NCBI GenBank assembly: GCA_947454295.1
Contig: CANGMO010000058.1
Span: 1 to 9,464, forward strand
Length of the DNA stretch: 9,464 nucleotides
Direction: 5' to 3'
From: Verrucomicrobiota bacterium
GTDB taxonomy: Bacteria > Verrucomicrobiota > Verrucomicrobiia > Limisphaerales > UBA9464
The notes under the pieces are model-generated. The model ran no database searches and was not told the origin of the DNA. It saw only the letters and a program-made list of their open reading frames with translations. Made by a program: the position numbers and the translations under genes. Shown here in pieces: positions 1 to 6,269 of this stretch; the stretch's first letter is position 1; every line of letters starts with the position of its first letter.

Positions 1-1
1 A

Positions 2-958
2 GCGCTCATCACCAAGGGCAACTGCAAGGCCTGTCATCTGGTCGAGGGCAAGCTGGTGGGGCCGTCGTTCAGCGACATCGCCCGCCGCTACGTCAATGAC
101 GGCGCGGCGCCGGCCCGGCTCGCGGCGAAGGTGGTCACCGGCGGTGGCGGCGTCTGGAGTCCGCTGGCCATGCCCCCCAACGCGCTGATCAACGAACCGG
201 AGGCGGCCACAATCCTCAAGTACGTGCTGAGCCTCGCCGACAAGAACGCCGGCGCCAACGATCTGGCGGGATCCTTCACCCCGCGCGTGCCCGAGGGCGA
301 TGCGGGCCGCGGATCGCTGGTCTTGCGCGCGGTGTACACCGATCAGGGCGAGGAGCAGGCCGCCCCGCTCACGGGCGAGACGCTTCGGGTGTTGCGCAGC
401 CCGCTGCTCACCGCGGCGCGTGCGGAGGTGCAACAGCTGGTTGAATCCGGCAGTCGCGGCGTGGTCATCAAGCGCGGCTCGGTGGTGGGCTTCAAACGCC
501 TCGACCTGACCGGAGTGAAGCAGCTCGAACTCGCTGCCACGGCGTCGCAGCCGGAATCGCAGCCCGGTGGAACGATTCAGATCCGGCTCGATTCGGCGAC
601 TGGTCCGCTGCTGGGCGAGGCATCGGTTGAGCCCCGTGATCCATTTGCCGGCATGCGTCGTGGCGCCGCCCCGGCCACGAACGCCGCGGCAGCCCCGGTG
701 CGTCCCGATGCGCCTCCCGGGACCATCGTGGGAACCGTCGGCACGCCGCCCCGCGCGGGTGGTGCCGCTCCGGCGGCGGCCCCCCGTGCCGGCGGAAACC
801 GCGTCGCACCGCGTGGCATCCCGGTGGATCTCCCCGAGGTTTCCGGCAAACACGACCTCTACCTGGTCTTCAAGAACGACACCGCGAAGGACGGAGCCAC
901 CCTCATGATGTTGGCCAGCGTTCGCCTCGGCGCCGCCGCGCCGAAGCCCACTCCTTGA
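2..958 (+). CDS. c-type cytochrome with C-terminal CBM6-like module (5' partial)
   Basis: The reading frame is open from the left edge, so the true start lies upstream; 318 residues are visible. The fragment begins inside a class I cytochrome c domain. CKACH (fragment residues 8-12, bases 23-37) is a CxxCH haem-attachment motif, and the Met in WSPLAMPPN (residue 57) is the likely distal haem ligand. A linker leads to a CBM6-like beta-sandwich, recognised by YTDQG, PLTGE, GGTIQIRLDSATGPLLGE and KHDLYLVFKN. Such cytochrome-CBM6 tails are known at the end of large secreted proteins carrying ThuA and/or PQQ-type sugar dehydrogenase domains in Planctomycetes, Verrucomicrobia and Bacteroidetes. The inferred role is periplasmic electron transfer linked to carbohydrate oxidation. 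An Ala/Pro/Gly-rich stretch of about 65 residues (fragment residues 208-273) interrupts the CBM6-like fold before its last strands. The family call is fairly sure; the missing N-terminal domains are unknown. Confidence 0.85.
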   Translation, partial: ALITKGNCKACHLVEGKLVGPSFSDIARRYVNDGAAPARLAAKVVTGGGGVWSPLAMPPNALINEPEAATILKYVLSLADKNAGANDLAGSFTPRVPEGDAGRGSLVLRAVYTDQGEEQAAPLTGETLRVLRSPLLTAARAEVQQLVESGSRGVVIKRGSVVGFKRLDLTGVKQLELAATASQPESQPGGTIQIRLDSATGPLLGEASVEPRDPFAGMRRGAAPATNAAAAPVRPDAPPGTIVGTVGTPPRAGGAAPAAAPRAGGNRVAPRGIPVDLPEVSGKHDLYLVFKNDTAKDGATLMMLASVRLGAAAPKPTP

Positions 959-1018
959 GTCGCCTGAAGGCAGTTTTTCCGAATCCCATTGTTTCAGCCC
1001 ACCACCGTTAATCCCCCT

Positions 1019-2098
1019 ATGAAGCCTCTCATCCGCATTGCCGCCCTCGCCCTTGCTTTGGCGCCGCTGATTCATGCTGCGAACTGGAGTTCCGGCATGA
1101 AGAACGGGAAGCCGGAGTTCAAATCGATGGGACCGCTGGCCTTTGGGCCGGAGGGCATCCTGTTCGTTGCCGATACCCGCGGCGCGGCGATCACCGCCAT
1201 CGCCACGGCCGACACGATGCCGGCGCGCGGGGAGACGCCGCTCAAGGTGGAGGGGATCAATCTGAAGATCGCCGCCCTGCTGGGAACCAGCGCGGACCAG
1301 ATCCAGATCCGCGACATGGTGGTGAATCCCATTTCCAGGAACACGTATCTCGCGGTGTCGCGTGGCACGGGACCCGAGGCGGTTCCGGTGCTGCTGCGCG
1401 TCGGGACCGACGGCCAGTTGAAGCCGGTGGCCCTGGACTCGGTGATGTTCTCCCGCGCCGAGTTGCCCAATCCGCCGGCGGAAGGCGCGCGCGGCCGCCA
1501 GGAGTCGATCACCGACATCGCGTTCATGGACGGCCGCCTGATGATCGCCGGTCTGTCCAACGAGGAGTTCGCCTCCAAGTTCCGCTCCGTGCCGTTTCCC
1601 TTCACCACGGTTCCGAACGGGACCAGCGTGGAAATCTACCACGGCTCGCACGGTGGCTTTGAGACGCGCGCTCCGATTCGTACCTTTGTGCCGATCAAGG
1701 TGGGCAACGAACCGCAGCTTCTGGCGGCCTACACCTGCACGCCGCTGGTGCAGTTCCCCGTGAAGGAACTCGTCGCGGGCGCCAAAGTTCAGGGGAAAAC
1801 CATCGCCGAACTGGGCAACTTCAACAACCCGCTCGACATGATCGTGTACCAGAAGGACGGGAAGGATTTCCTGCTCATGGCGAACACCAGCCGCGGCGTG
1901 ATGAAGTTCAGCACCGAGGGAATCGACCAGTTTGTGGGCATCACCGCGCGCGTGTCCGACAAGCAGGGCGTGCCCTACGAGACGGTCGCCGGCTGGACCA
2001 AGGTGATGCAGCTCGATCTCTACGATCCGGCCCATGCCCTGGTGCTGCGCGGCGGGGAGGGGAATGCGTTGAATCTGGAGTCGCTGCCATTGCCCTGA
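1019..2098 (+). CDS. Secreted protein of unknown function, probable beta-propeller
   Basis: I do not recognise a named family. The preferred start is the ATG at 1019, giving 359 residues, because it is followed at once by a signal peptide: MKPLIR, a hydrophobic Ala/Leu core and an IHA cleavage site near residue 20. A TTG at 989 in the same frame would add ten residues ahead of the signal peptide and is less likely. The mature protein has repeated short hydrophobic strands with Asp/Gly turns, such as GPLAFGPEGILFVADT, ITDIAFMDGRLMIAGLS and LDMIVYQKDGKDFLLMANTS. These resemble blades of NHL or SMP-30-like beta-propellers, but no diagnostic motif settles the fold. Only one Cys is present and there is no CxxCH. 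The gene starts 60 bp after the cytochrome-CBM6 gene on the same strand, so they may share a transcript and an extracytoplasmic process. No Shine-Dalgarno sequence is visible. Confidence 0.8.
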   Translation: MKPLIRIAALALALAPLIHAANWSSGMKNGKPEFKSMGPLAFGPEGILFVADTRGAAITAIATADTMPARGETPLKVEGINLKIAALLGTSADQIQIRDMVVNPISRNTYLAVSRGTGPEAVPVLLRVGTDGQLKPVALDSVMFSRAELPNPPAEGARGRQESITDIAFMDGRLMIAGLSNEEFASKFRSVPFPFTTVPNGTSVEIYHGSHGGFETRAPIRTFVPIKVGNEPQLLAAYTCTPLVQFPVKELVAGAKVQGKTIAELGNFNNPLDMIVYQKDGKDFLLMANTSRGVMKFSTEGIDQFVGITARVSDKQGVPYETVAGWTKVMQLDLYDPAHALVLRGGEGNALNLESLPLP

Positions 2099-2184
2099 TT
2101 GACAGCGCGATTTCCCGAAACGGTTCCGGTCGGTCTGGTCTGCGGATCGATCTGAATCGCGTGCGCCCCCGAAGAACGCCGTTC

Positions 2185-3363
2185 ATGGTGAGACCCTCCA
2201 GGTGGAATCGGCTGTGCTGCCTGGTGGCCGGCATCTCCCTCGCGTTTGCCTCGGGGGCGGCGACGGAATTGCCTTCCATTCGCTGGCGGCCGGATCCGGC
2301 TTCCTCCAGTCGCCAGGTGGTTGAAGTTGCCGGAGTGGATCCCGCGGAGTGGGCCGTGATTCGGCAGGCGGATCATGCCGCTGCCGATTGGGGAAAGGCA
2401 TGGCTGACGGTCTTTGCCGAGGTGCCCGGTTGCACCAATCCAGTCACGCTCCCTGCCATGCTGGGGACCTACGACCTTGGCACCAATGCCCTGCGCTTCA
2501 CGCCGCAGTTTCCGTTCGAGCCCGGTGTTCGCTATCGGGCGGAGTTTTCGTCGCCGCTCCGGCCTTCTTCGATCGGTGTTTTGAAGGCGGAGTACGTGGC
2601 GCCGCGTCGTTCGTTGAAACGCACTACCGTGCTGCGCGAGGTGTTTCCCAGCAGCGATGTCCTGCCGGAGAATCTGCTGAAGTTCTACCTGCTGTTCTCG
2701 GCGCCCATGGGAGGCGGCACCAGCTACGACCACCTGCATCTCCTGCGTGAAAACGGGAGCGAGGTGGAGGTCCCTTTTCTCCGCCTTGAGGAGGAGCTTT
2801 GGGATCCGGACATGCGTCGACTGACCGTCCTCATTGATCCGGGCCGCATCAAGCGGGGCGTCCAACCCAACGAAATCATGGGGCCGTCGATCCGCGAGGG
2901 GGGACGTTTCACGCTGCTGGTTGACGCGGGATTCAAGGACGCGTCGGGCACGCCGCTTCAGCAGGCATTCCGCAAGACGTTTCAGGTGGGACCGCCGGTC
3001 CGAACCGCGTTGGATCCATCCACTTGGCGGCTGCATGGCACAAGGGCGGGCACGCGGGAGCCGGTGATCCTCCAGTTTTCCCGTCCCATGGATTACGCCC
3101 TCGCCACGCGGGCCATCCGCGTCGTGACCGCGGGCAATGCTCGGGTCGCCGGGGTGGTGCGTCTCCTGGAGCACGAGCTGCGATGGCGCTTCGTGCCGGA
3201 CCTGCCGTGGATCGCCGGGCCGCATCGATTGATGATTCAACCCACGCTGGAGGATCTGGCGGGAAACAACATCGGGAAGGCGTTCGAAGTGGGGGCCACG
3301 GAGTTGCTGGACCGGCAGGTGCCCGCCAGCGACGTCAGCTTGCCCTTCACGGTGCATCAATAG
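2185..3363 (+). CDS. Secreted protein with about three SbsA/Big_5-type Ig-like domains
   Basis: The product is 392 residues from the ATG at 2185. An upstream GTG at 2161 in the same frame would add eight basic residues, but the ATG gives a normal signal peptide (basic start, hydrophobic stretch around residues 11-23, Ala-rich cleavage zone). Big_5-like signatures recur. NALRFTPQFPFEPGVRYRAEF (split as NALRFTPQF and PFEPGVRYRAEF) near 101-122 looks like the end of a first domain. LKFYLLFSAPM at 165-175 opens a second, which ends near FRKTFQV. PVILQFSRPM at 293-302 opens a third, which ends at LEDLAGNNIG. The central segment with DPGRIKRG and a PNEIMGP motif resembles a conserved but uncharacterised family of exported proteins. 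No catalytic domain is seen, so a structural, adhesion or scaffold role at the cell surface is inferred. It follows the propeller-like gene by 86 bp. Confidence 0.8.
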   Translation: MVRPSRWNRLCCLVAGISLAFASGAATELPSIRWRPDPASSSRQVVEVAGVDPAEWAVIRQADHAAADWGKAWLTVFAEVPGCTNPVTLPAMLGTYDLGTNALRFTPQFPFEPGVRYRAEFSSPLRPSSIGVLKAEYVAPRRSLKRTTVLREVFPSSDVLPENLLKFYLLFSAPMGGGTSYDHLHLLRENGSEVEVPFLRLEEELWDPDMRRLTVLIDPGRIKRGVQPNEIMGPSIREGGRFTLLVDAGFKDASGTPLQQAFRKTFQVGPPVRTALDPSTWRLHGTRAGTREPVILQFSRPMDYALATRAIRVVTAGNARVAGVVRLLEHELRWRFVPDLPWIAGPHRLMIQPTLEDLAGNNIGKAFEVGATELLDRQVPASDVSLPFTVHQ

Positions 3364-3380
3364 CCCGAGCTTCGCGGGAC

Positions 3381-3400
3381 CGCAGGGGACGAACCCTGCG
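3381..3400. terminator. Hairpin in convergent intergenic gap, possible bidirectional terminator
   Basis: A perfect 7-bp GC-rich stem, CGCAGGG (3381-3387) with CCCTGCG (3394-3400), encloses a 6-nt loop. It sits in the 56-bp gap between two converging genes, 17 bp after the stop of the Ig-like gene and 19 bp from the stop of the minus-strand membrane gene. Neither side has a real U tract, so it would be a weak or factor-assisted terminator. The position supports the call more than the structure does. Confidence 0.4.
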
Positions 3401-3419
3401 TTGCTGTGATGATCCCGAC

Positions 3420-3704
3420 TCAGCCCCGCCTGAGCAGTTCCAGCTTCAATCGGTGGATGGTTCCGAGGAGCAGGAAGCTTGGAATCATCATGACTCCCAT
3501 TCGAGGGGCTTTGAACGCCTCCGGCTCGATCCAGTGGGCGACCCACAGGCCACTGGCAACGCCGCCGAGCACCAGCAGAGTAACCATTGAGAGCCGGTAG
3601 CGCGCGACCAGTGGATCGGGCTGTCGTCGGAGCCAGGCAAAGGCGGCTCCGGCTACGAGAATCATCGTCGCGACCATCCCCAACTGAAGGAGGGTGACAT
3701 CCAT
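3420..3704 (-). CDS. Small three-helix membrane protein of unknown function
   Basis: The frame encodes 94 residues from an ATG whose complement lies at 3702-3704. Three hydrophobic segments are visible at roughly residues 4-25, 38-58 and 69-84. They are separated by a basic loop (LRRQPDP...ARYR) and an acidic loop (WIEPEAFKAP), and a basic tail follows (HRLKLELLRRG). This clear membrane pattern argues for a real gene, because competing frames on the opposite strand show no protein-like composition. I recognise no family. It lies 99 bp downstream of the GYF_2-RDD gene on the same strand and may be co-transcribed with it. No good ribosome binding site is visible. Confidence 0.65.
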   Translation of the reverse strand: MDVTLLQLGMVATMILVAGAAFAWLRRQPDPLVARYRLSMVTLLVLGGVASGLWVAHWIEPEAFKAPRMGVMMIPSFLLLGTIHRLKLELLRRG

Positions 3705-3803
3705 GGCGGCACCAAGCTCGTGCGGGTGCCCTCGGGGCTCAAGGGAAAAGCTGACGCGCTTTATCGGACATCCGGGAGCCCGATCCCGCCGGGCGGATGT
3801 TGC

Positions 3804-4562
3804 CTACCAGTCGCGGGGACGGAGCGAGACGACGCGGGTGCGGGCGATCCAATCGTGCAGGGCGCGCTTCTCCACATTGAAGGCGCAGATCACGAACCCG
3901 AGGCCGAAGGTGATCTGCGTGAGCCATTCCGCGCAGTGGCGCAGGAAGGCGCGGCGGTAGCCCAGTGGGCCGCCCTCGGCATCCACAATGCGCAATCCCA
4001 GCAGCAGCTTTCCAGGGCTGGCGCCCCAGGACCCGTTGAATCCAACGAAGTAGGCGAAATGGGCCGGAATTTCGATAGCCAGCATGAGCTTCCAGAATTG
4101 GAAGAGCACGTGGAGATCCGGCGAGGTCTTCTTCAGCTCGGCGAAGGCGTTGGTCTGGGCGAGGTCCAGGGCATCGGCCCAGGGCATGGTGATCAGCCGC
4201 ACCATGGCGCCGAGGATCAGCATGTCGACGAAGTACGCGGCCAGGCGGATCCAGAATCCAGCCGGCCGGAGGGCGTCGAGATTGACCGGCCCGTTGAGGG
4301 AGGCGGATCCGGTGTCGGAATCCTCGGAGGCCGAAGCGCCCCGGGAGGAGCCGGAAGACGGAATCTGGATGGCCGGGGGCGCGGGGAGGTCCCACTTGAG
4401 CTGGTCGACCGCGGCGGCCGGCTGCCAGCGGGACTCGGACGCCAGCCAGATCAATGTCCCGGGGCCCACCCGTCCCTCACCGCACCAGTGGCGCAGTTCC
4501 TCAAGCGTGACCGGACCGTACTCGCGGCCGTCGCTGGCGATGATCTTGTAGGCGTTCTCCAC
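3804..4562 (-). CDS. GYF_2-RDD domain membrane protein
   Basis: The 252-residue product starts at a GTG and has two recognisable parts. Residues 1-51 are a GYF_2 domain: YKIIASDGREYGPVTLEELRHW and then RVGPGTLIWL with ESRWQPA, the usual order of YGP, the Leu-rich helix and the W-x-P end (first motif written as YKIIASDGREYGP plus VTLEELRHW). A Ser/Pro/Ala-rich linker covers about 52-98. Residues 99-245 are an RDD domain: AGFWIRLAAYFVD supplies the conserved Arg106 and Asp113, GASPGKLLLGLRIVD is the central signature, and LHDWIART supplies Asp237. Transmembrane segments are expected near 106-126, 155-176 and 211-228. RDD proteins are inner-membrane proteins, some linked to ion or solute transport; GYF_2 is taken to be a cytoplasmic interaction module. 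The specific role is unknown. It is divergent from rpmE2 across a 190-bp gap. Confidence 0.88.
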   Translation of the reverse strand: MENAYKIIASDGREYGPVTLEELRHWCGEGRVGPGTLIWLASESRWQPAAAVDQLKWDLPAPPAIQIPSSGSSRGASASEDSDTGSASLNGPVNLDALRPAGFWIRLAAYFVDMLILGAMVRLITMPWADALDLAQTNAFAELKKTSPDLHVLFQFWKLMLAIEIPAHFAYFVGFNGSWGASPGKLLLGLRIVDAEGGPLGYRRAFLRHCAEWLTQITFGLGFVICAFNVEKRALHDWIARTRVVSLRPRDW

Positions 4563-4597
4563 AATGGGGGACGTCGAACCCGTGGGCGGGAGGCGGG

Positions 4598-4626
4598 TTC
4601 ATAAGCGCGGACCGGGCGAACGGCAA
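4598..4626 (-). promoter_or_regulatory. Candidate sigma70-type promoter for the GYF_2-RDD gene
   Basis: Read on the minus strand, TTGCCG (complement of 4621-4626) is followed after exactly 17 nt by TATGAA (complement of 4598-4603). Each hexamer matches four of six consensus bases. Transcription would start near 4591, leaving a leader of about 29 nt before the GTG at 4562. The spacing and position are good, but the match is visual only. Confidence 0.45.
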
Positions 4627-4710
4627 ATTCATTTCTCAAATGGGATCGAGTCCGGGAGGGGCGCCCGAGGTGGATTTCGGGTGTGGAACGTGGGGATGCA
4701 AAAATACCAC

Positions 4711-4738
4711 TTGTCAGACTGGTCGCGGGTGCTAGCGT
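4711..4738 (+). promoter_or_regulatory. Candidate extended -10 promoter for rpmE2
   Basis: TTGTCA (4711-4716) is followed after 16 nt by TAGCGT (4733-4738), with a TG dinucleotide at 4730-4731 in the extended -10 position. Initiation would fall near 4745, only about 8 nt before the rpmE2 ATG. That would make a very short leader and fits the lack of any Shine-Dalgarno sequence there. No Zur-box-like palindrome was seen around it. The call is tentative. Confidence 0.42.
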
Positions 4739-4752
4739 CCGTGCTCCATTTT

Positions 4753-5049
4753 ATGAAGGCAGATACTCATCCGAAGAACTACCGGTTCATGATTTTCCGG
4801 GACTCCGCTTCCGGCCAATCTTTCCTGACCAAGTCGTGCGCGAACACGAACCTCAACGCCGTTTGGGAGGATGGTAAGGAATATCCGTTGTACCTGATGG
4901 GCATCAGCGCGTTCACCCATCCGTTCTACACCGGCCAGCAGAAGTTCGTCGACACCGCCGGCCGCGTGGACAAGTTCCAGCAGCGCCTCGCCAAGACCCA
5001 GGCCGCCCAGGCGGCCAAGGCCGCGGCCACGGCCAAGAAGAAGAAGTAG
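4753..5049 (+). CDS. rpmE2: 50S ribosomal protein L31 type B (C-minus form)
   Basis: L31 sits on the central protuberance of the large ribosomal subunit and bridges to the small subunit. The 98-residue product matches type B L31 from its first residues: MKADTHPKNYRFMIFRDSAS, then SFLTKS, VWEDGKEYPL, SAFTHPFYTGQQKFVDTAGR and VDKF. It has only one Cys (C29) and lacks the paired zinc-binding cysteines of the C-plus form, so it should not need zinc. The ATG at 4753 is chosen because homology begins there; the frame stays open upstream to 4564 but that part is not L31-like. The C-terminus carries an Ala/Lys-rich tail (about residues 83-98, ending in four Lys) beyond the usual end of the fold near VDKFQQRLAK. 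An intrinsic terminator follows 11 bp after the stop, and prfA comes next, a neighbourhood seen in other bacteria. Confidence 0.94.
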   Translation: MKADTHPKNYRFMIFRDSASGQSFLTKSCANTNLNAVWEDGKEYPLYLMGISAFTHPFYTGQQKFVDTAGRVDKFQQRLAKTQAAQAAKAAATAKKKK

Positions 5050-5060
5050 GACGCTGCCGC

Positions 5061-5104
5061 AAAACCGCCCGTCGACCGGAGTTCCGGTTGCCGGGCGGTT
5101 TTTT
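5061..5104 (+). terminator. Intrinsic terminator after rpmE2
   Basis: An 11-bp perfect stem pairs AAAACCGCCCG (5061-5071) with CGGGCGGTTTT (5092-5102), and six T run through 5099-5104. The loop holds a second perfect 6-bp stem, ACCGGA (5075-5080) with TCCGGT (5083-5088), so the whole folds as a nested hairpin. The A run on the left side would give a U tract in the other direction too. It separates rpmE2 from prfA, which therefore needs read-through or its own promoter. Confidence 0.88.
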
Positions 5105-5169
5105 CATTCCCCCAAGCCCCCGGCCACGCCGGCGGGCGGGAACCCGACGCGACCCTTCCGATCCCCGGC

Positions 5170-6249
5170 ATGGACCTAAATCCCTTCATCCGGAAATTCC
5201 GCGACCGGTTCGCGGAGGTGGAGGCGTTGCTCAGTTCCCCGGACGCCTTTGCCAATCCGCAACGCGGACAGGAGCTCACCCGCGAGCACTCCCGGCTGCG
5301 CGATCTGGTCGAAGCCGGTACCGCCCTGGAACGCGTAGTCCGCGAACTGGCGGAGAACCGGGAGCTGCTGGCAGCCGAGCTCGCCGGGTCCGAAATGGCG
5401 CTGATGACCGCCGAGGAGATCGCGCGGCTCGAACGCGAGGAGGCACGTCTCTCCAACCGGCTCAAGCTGGGCATCATTCCGCCCAGCCCCACTGATTCCC
5501 GGAATTCCATTCTCGAAATCCGCGGCGCCGCCGGCGGCGCCGAAAGCGCCCTGTTTGCCGCCGATCTCCTGCGGATGTATCAGCGCTACTCCGAGACCAA
5601 GGGCTGGAAGTTCGAGGTGCTCGACGCCAATCCCTCCGATCTCGGCGGGTACAAGGAGGTGGTGGTCAGCGTCACCGGTGAGGACGTGTACAAGTGGCTC
5701 AAATACGAGTCCGGCGTCCACCGCGTGCAGCGCGTGCCGGCCACCGAGGCCCAGGGACGGATCCACACCAGCACCGTGACGGTGGCGGTGTTGCCGGAGG
5801 CCCAGGAGGTTGACGTGGTGATCCGGCCCGAAGATTTGGACATTCAGGTTTGTCGCGCTGGCGGTCACGGTGGACAGGGCGTCAATACCACCGATTCCGC
5901 GGTGCGCATCGTCCACAAGCCCACCGGCACCGAGGTGCGGTGCCAGGACGAGCGCTCCCAGCAGAAGAACAAGGCCAAGGCGCTCATGGTGCTGCGCTCG
6001 CGCATCCTCGAGGCCAAGGTCTCCGAGGAAAACGCCAAGTACGCCGCGGAACGCAAACTCCAGGTCGGCACCGGCGAGCGCAGCGAAAAGAGCCGCACCT
6101 ACAATTTTCCGCAGAACCGCGTCACCGATCACCGCATTGATCTGACGCTCTACAATCTCTCGGCGGTGATCGACGGCGATCTGGATCCGGTGGTGGAACC
6201 GCTGATGGCCGACGCCATGCAGCGCCGCCTTGCCGAACTCGCGGTCTAA
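5170..6249 (+). CDS. prfA: Peptide chain release factor 1
   Basis: RF1 reads UAA and UAG in the ribosomal A site and triggers hydrolysis of peptidyl-tRNA. The 359 residues match the normal RF1 length. The alpha-helical N-terminal domain covers roughly 1-110. The ILEIRGAAGGAESALFAADL segment (114-133) opens the core. PAT at 190-192, inside RVPATEAQGRIHTS, is the stop-codon-reading tripeptide typical of RF1 rather than RF2 (SPF). The catalytic GGQ lies at 234-236, followed by VNTTDSAVRI and CQDERSQQKNKAKAL. The residues touching GGQ are unusual: GHGGQG replaces the commoner GAGGQH. The ATG at 5170 fits family length; no Shine-Dalgarno sequence is evident. An intrinsic terminator lies just upstream, and prmC, which methylates the GGQ glutamine and is often the next gene, is not here; a HAD phosphatase gene follows after 20 bp instead. 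Confidence 0.96.
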   Translation: MDLNPFIRKFRDRFAEVEALLSSPDAFANPQRGQELTREHSRLRDLVEAGTALERVVRELAENRELLAAELAGSEMALMTAEEIARLEREEARLSNRLKLGIIPPSPTDSRNSILEIRGAAGGAESALFAADLLRMYQRYSETKGWKFEVLDANPSDLGGYKEVVVSVTGEDVYKWLKYESGVHRVQRVPATEAQGRIHTSTVTVAVLPEAQEVDVVIRPEDLDIQVCRAGGHGGQGVNTTDSAVRIVHKPTGTEVRCQDERSQQKNKAKALMVLRSRILEAKVSEENAKYAAERKLQVGTGERSEKSRTYNFPQNRVTDHRIDLTLYNLSAVIDGDLDPVVEPLMADAMQRRLAELAV

Positions 6250-6269
6250 TCCCTTTCCCTCCCGAATCC

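Noticed and set aside
2099..2127. Perfect TTGACA hexamer just after the propeller-like gene as a promoter -35 box
   Set aside because: No acceptable -10 hexamer lies at 16-18 nt spacing; the sequence there is GGTTCC-like.
2020..3546. A 508-codon open frame on the minus strand opposite the Ig-like gene
   Set aside because: The translation is rich in Arg, His, Pro and Gln with no domain or hydrophobic pattern. The plus-strand frame has a signal peptide and Big_5 motifs; long antisense frames are expected at this GC content.
3720..4604. A 294-codon plus-strand open frame across the GYF_2-RDD gene
   Set aside because: The opposite strand has clear GYF_2 and RDD motifs; this translation is Gly/Arg/Glu-rich without domains.
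4564..4752. Upstream in-frame extension of rpmE2
   Set aside because: L31 homology begins exactly at the ATG at 4753. The extension is Gly/Arg-rich, covers the candidate promoters and does not resemble any ribosomal protein extension.
4563..4752. Zur-binding site controlling the C-minus L31 gene
   Set aside because: Type B L31 genes are often Zur-repressed, but no AT-rich palindrome resembling a Zur box is present in this gap.
5176..6132. A 318-codon open frame antisense to prfA
   Set aside because: It is a shadow of the strongly conserved RF1 frame, with a His/Gly/Leu-rich artefact-like composition.
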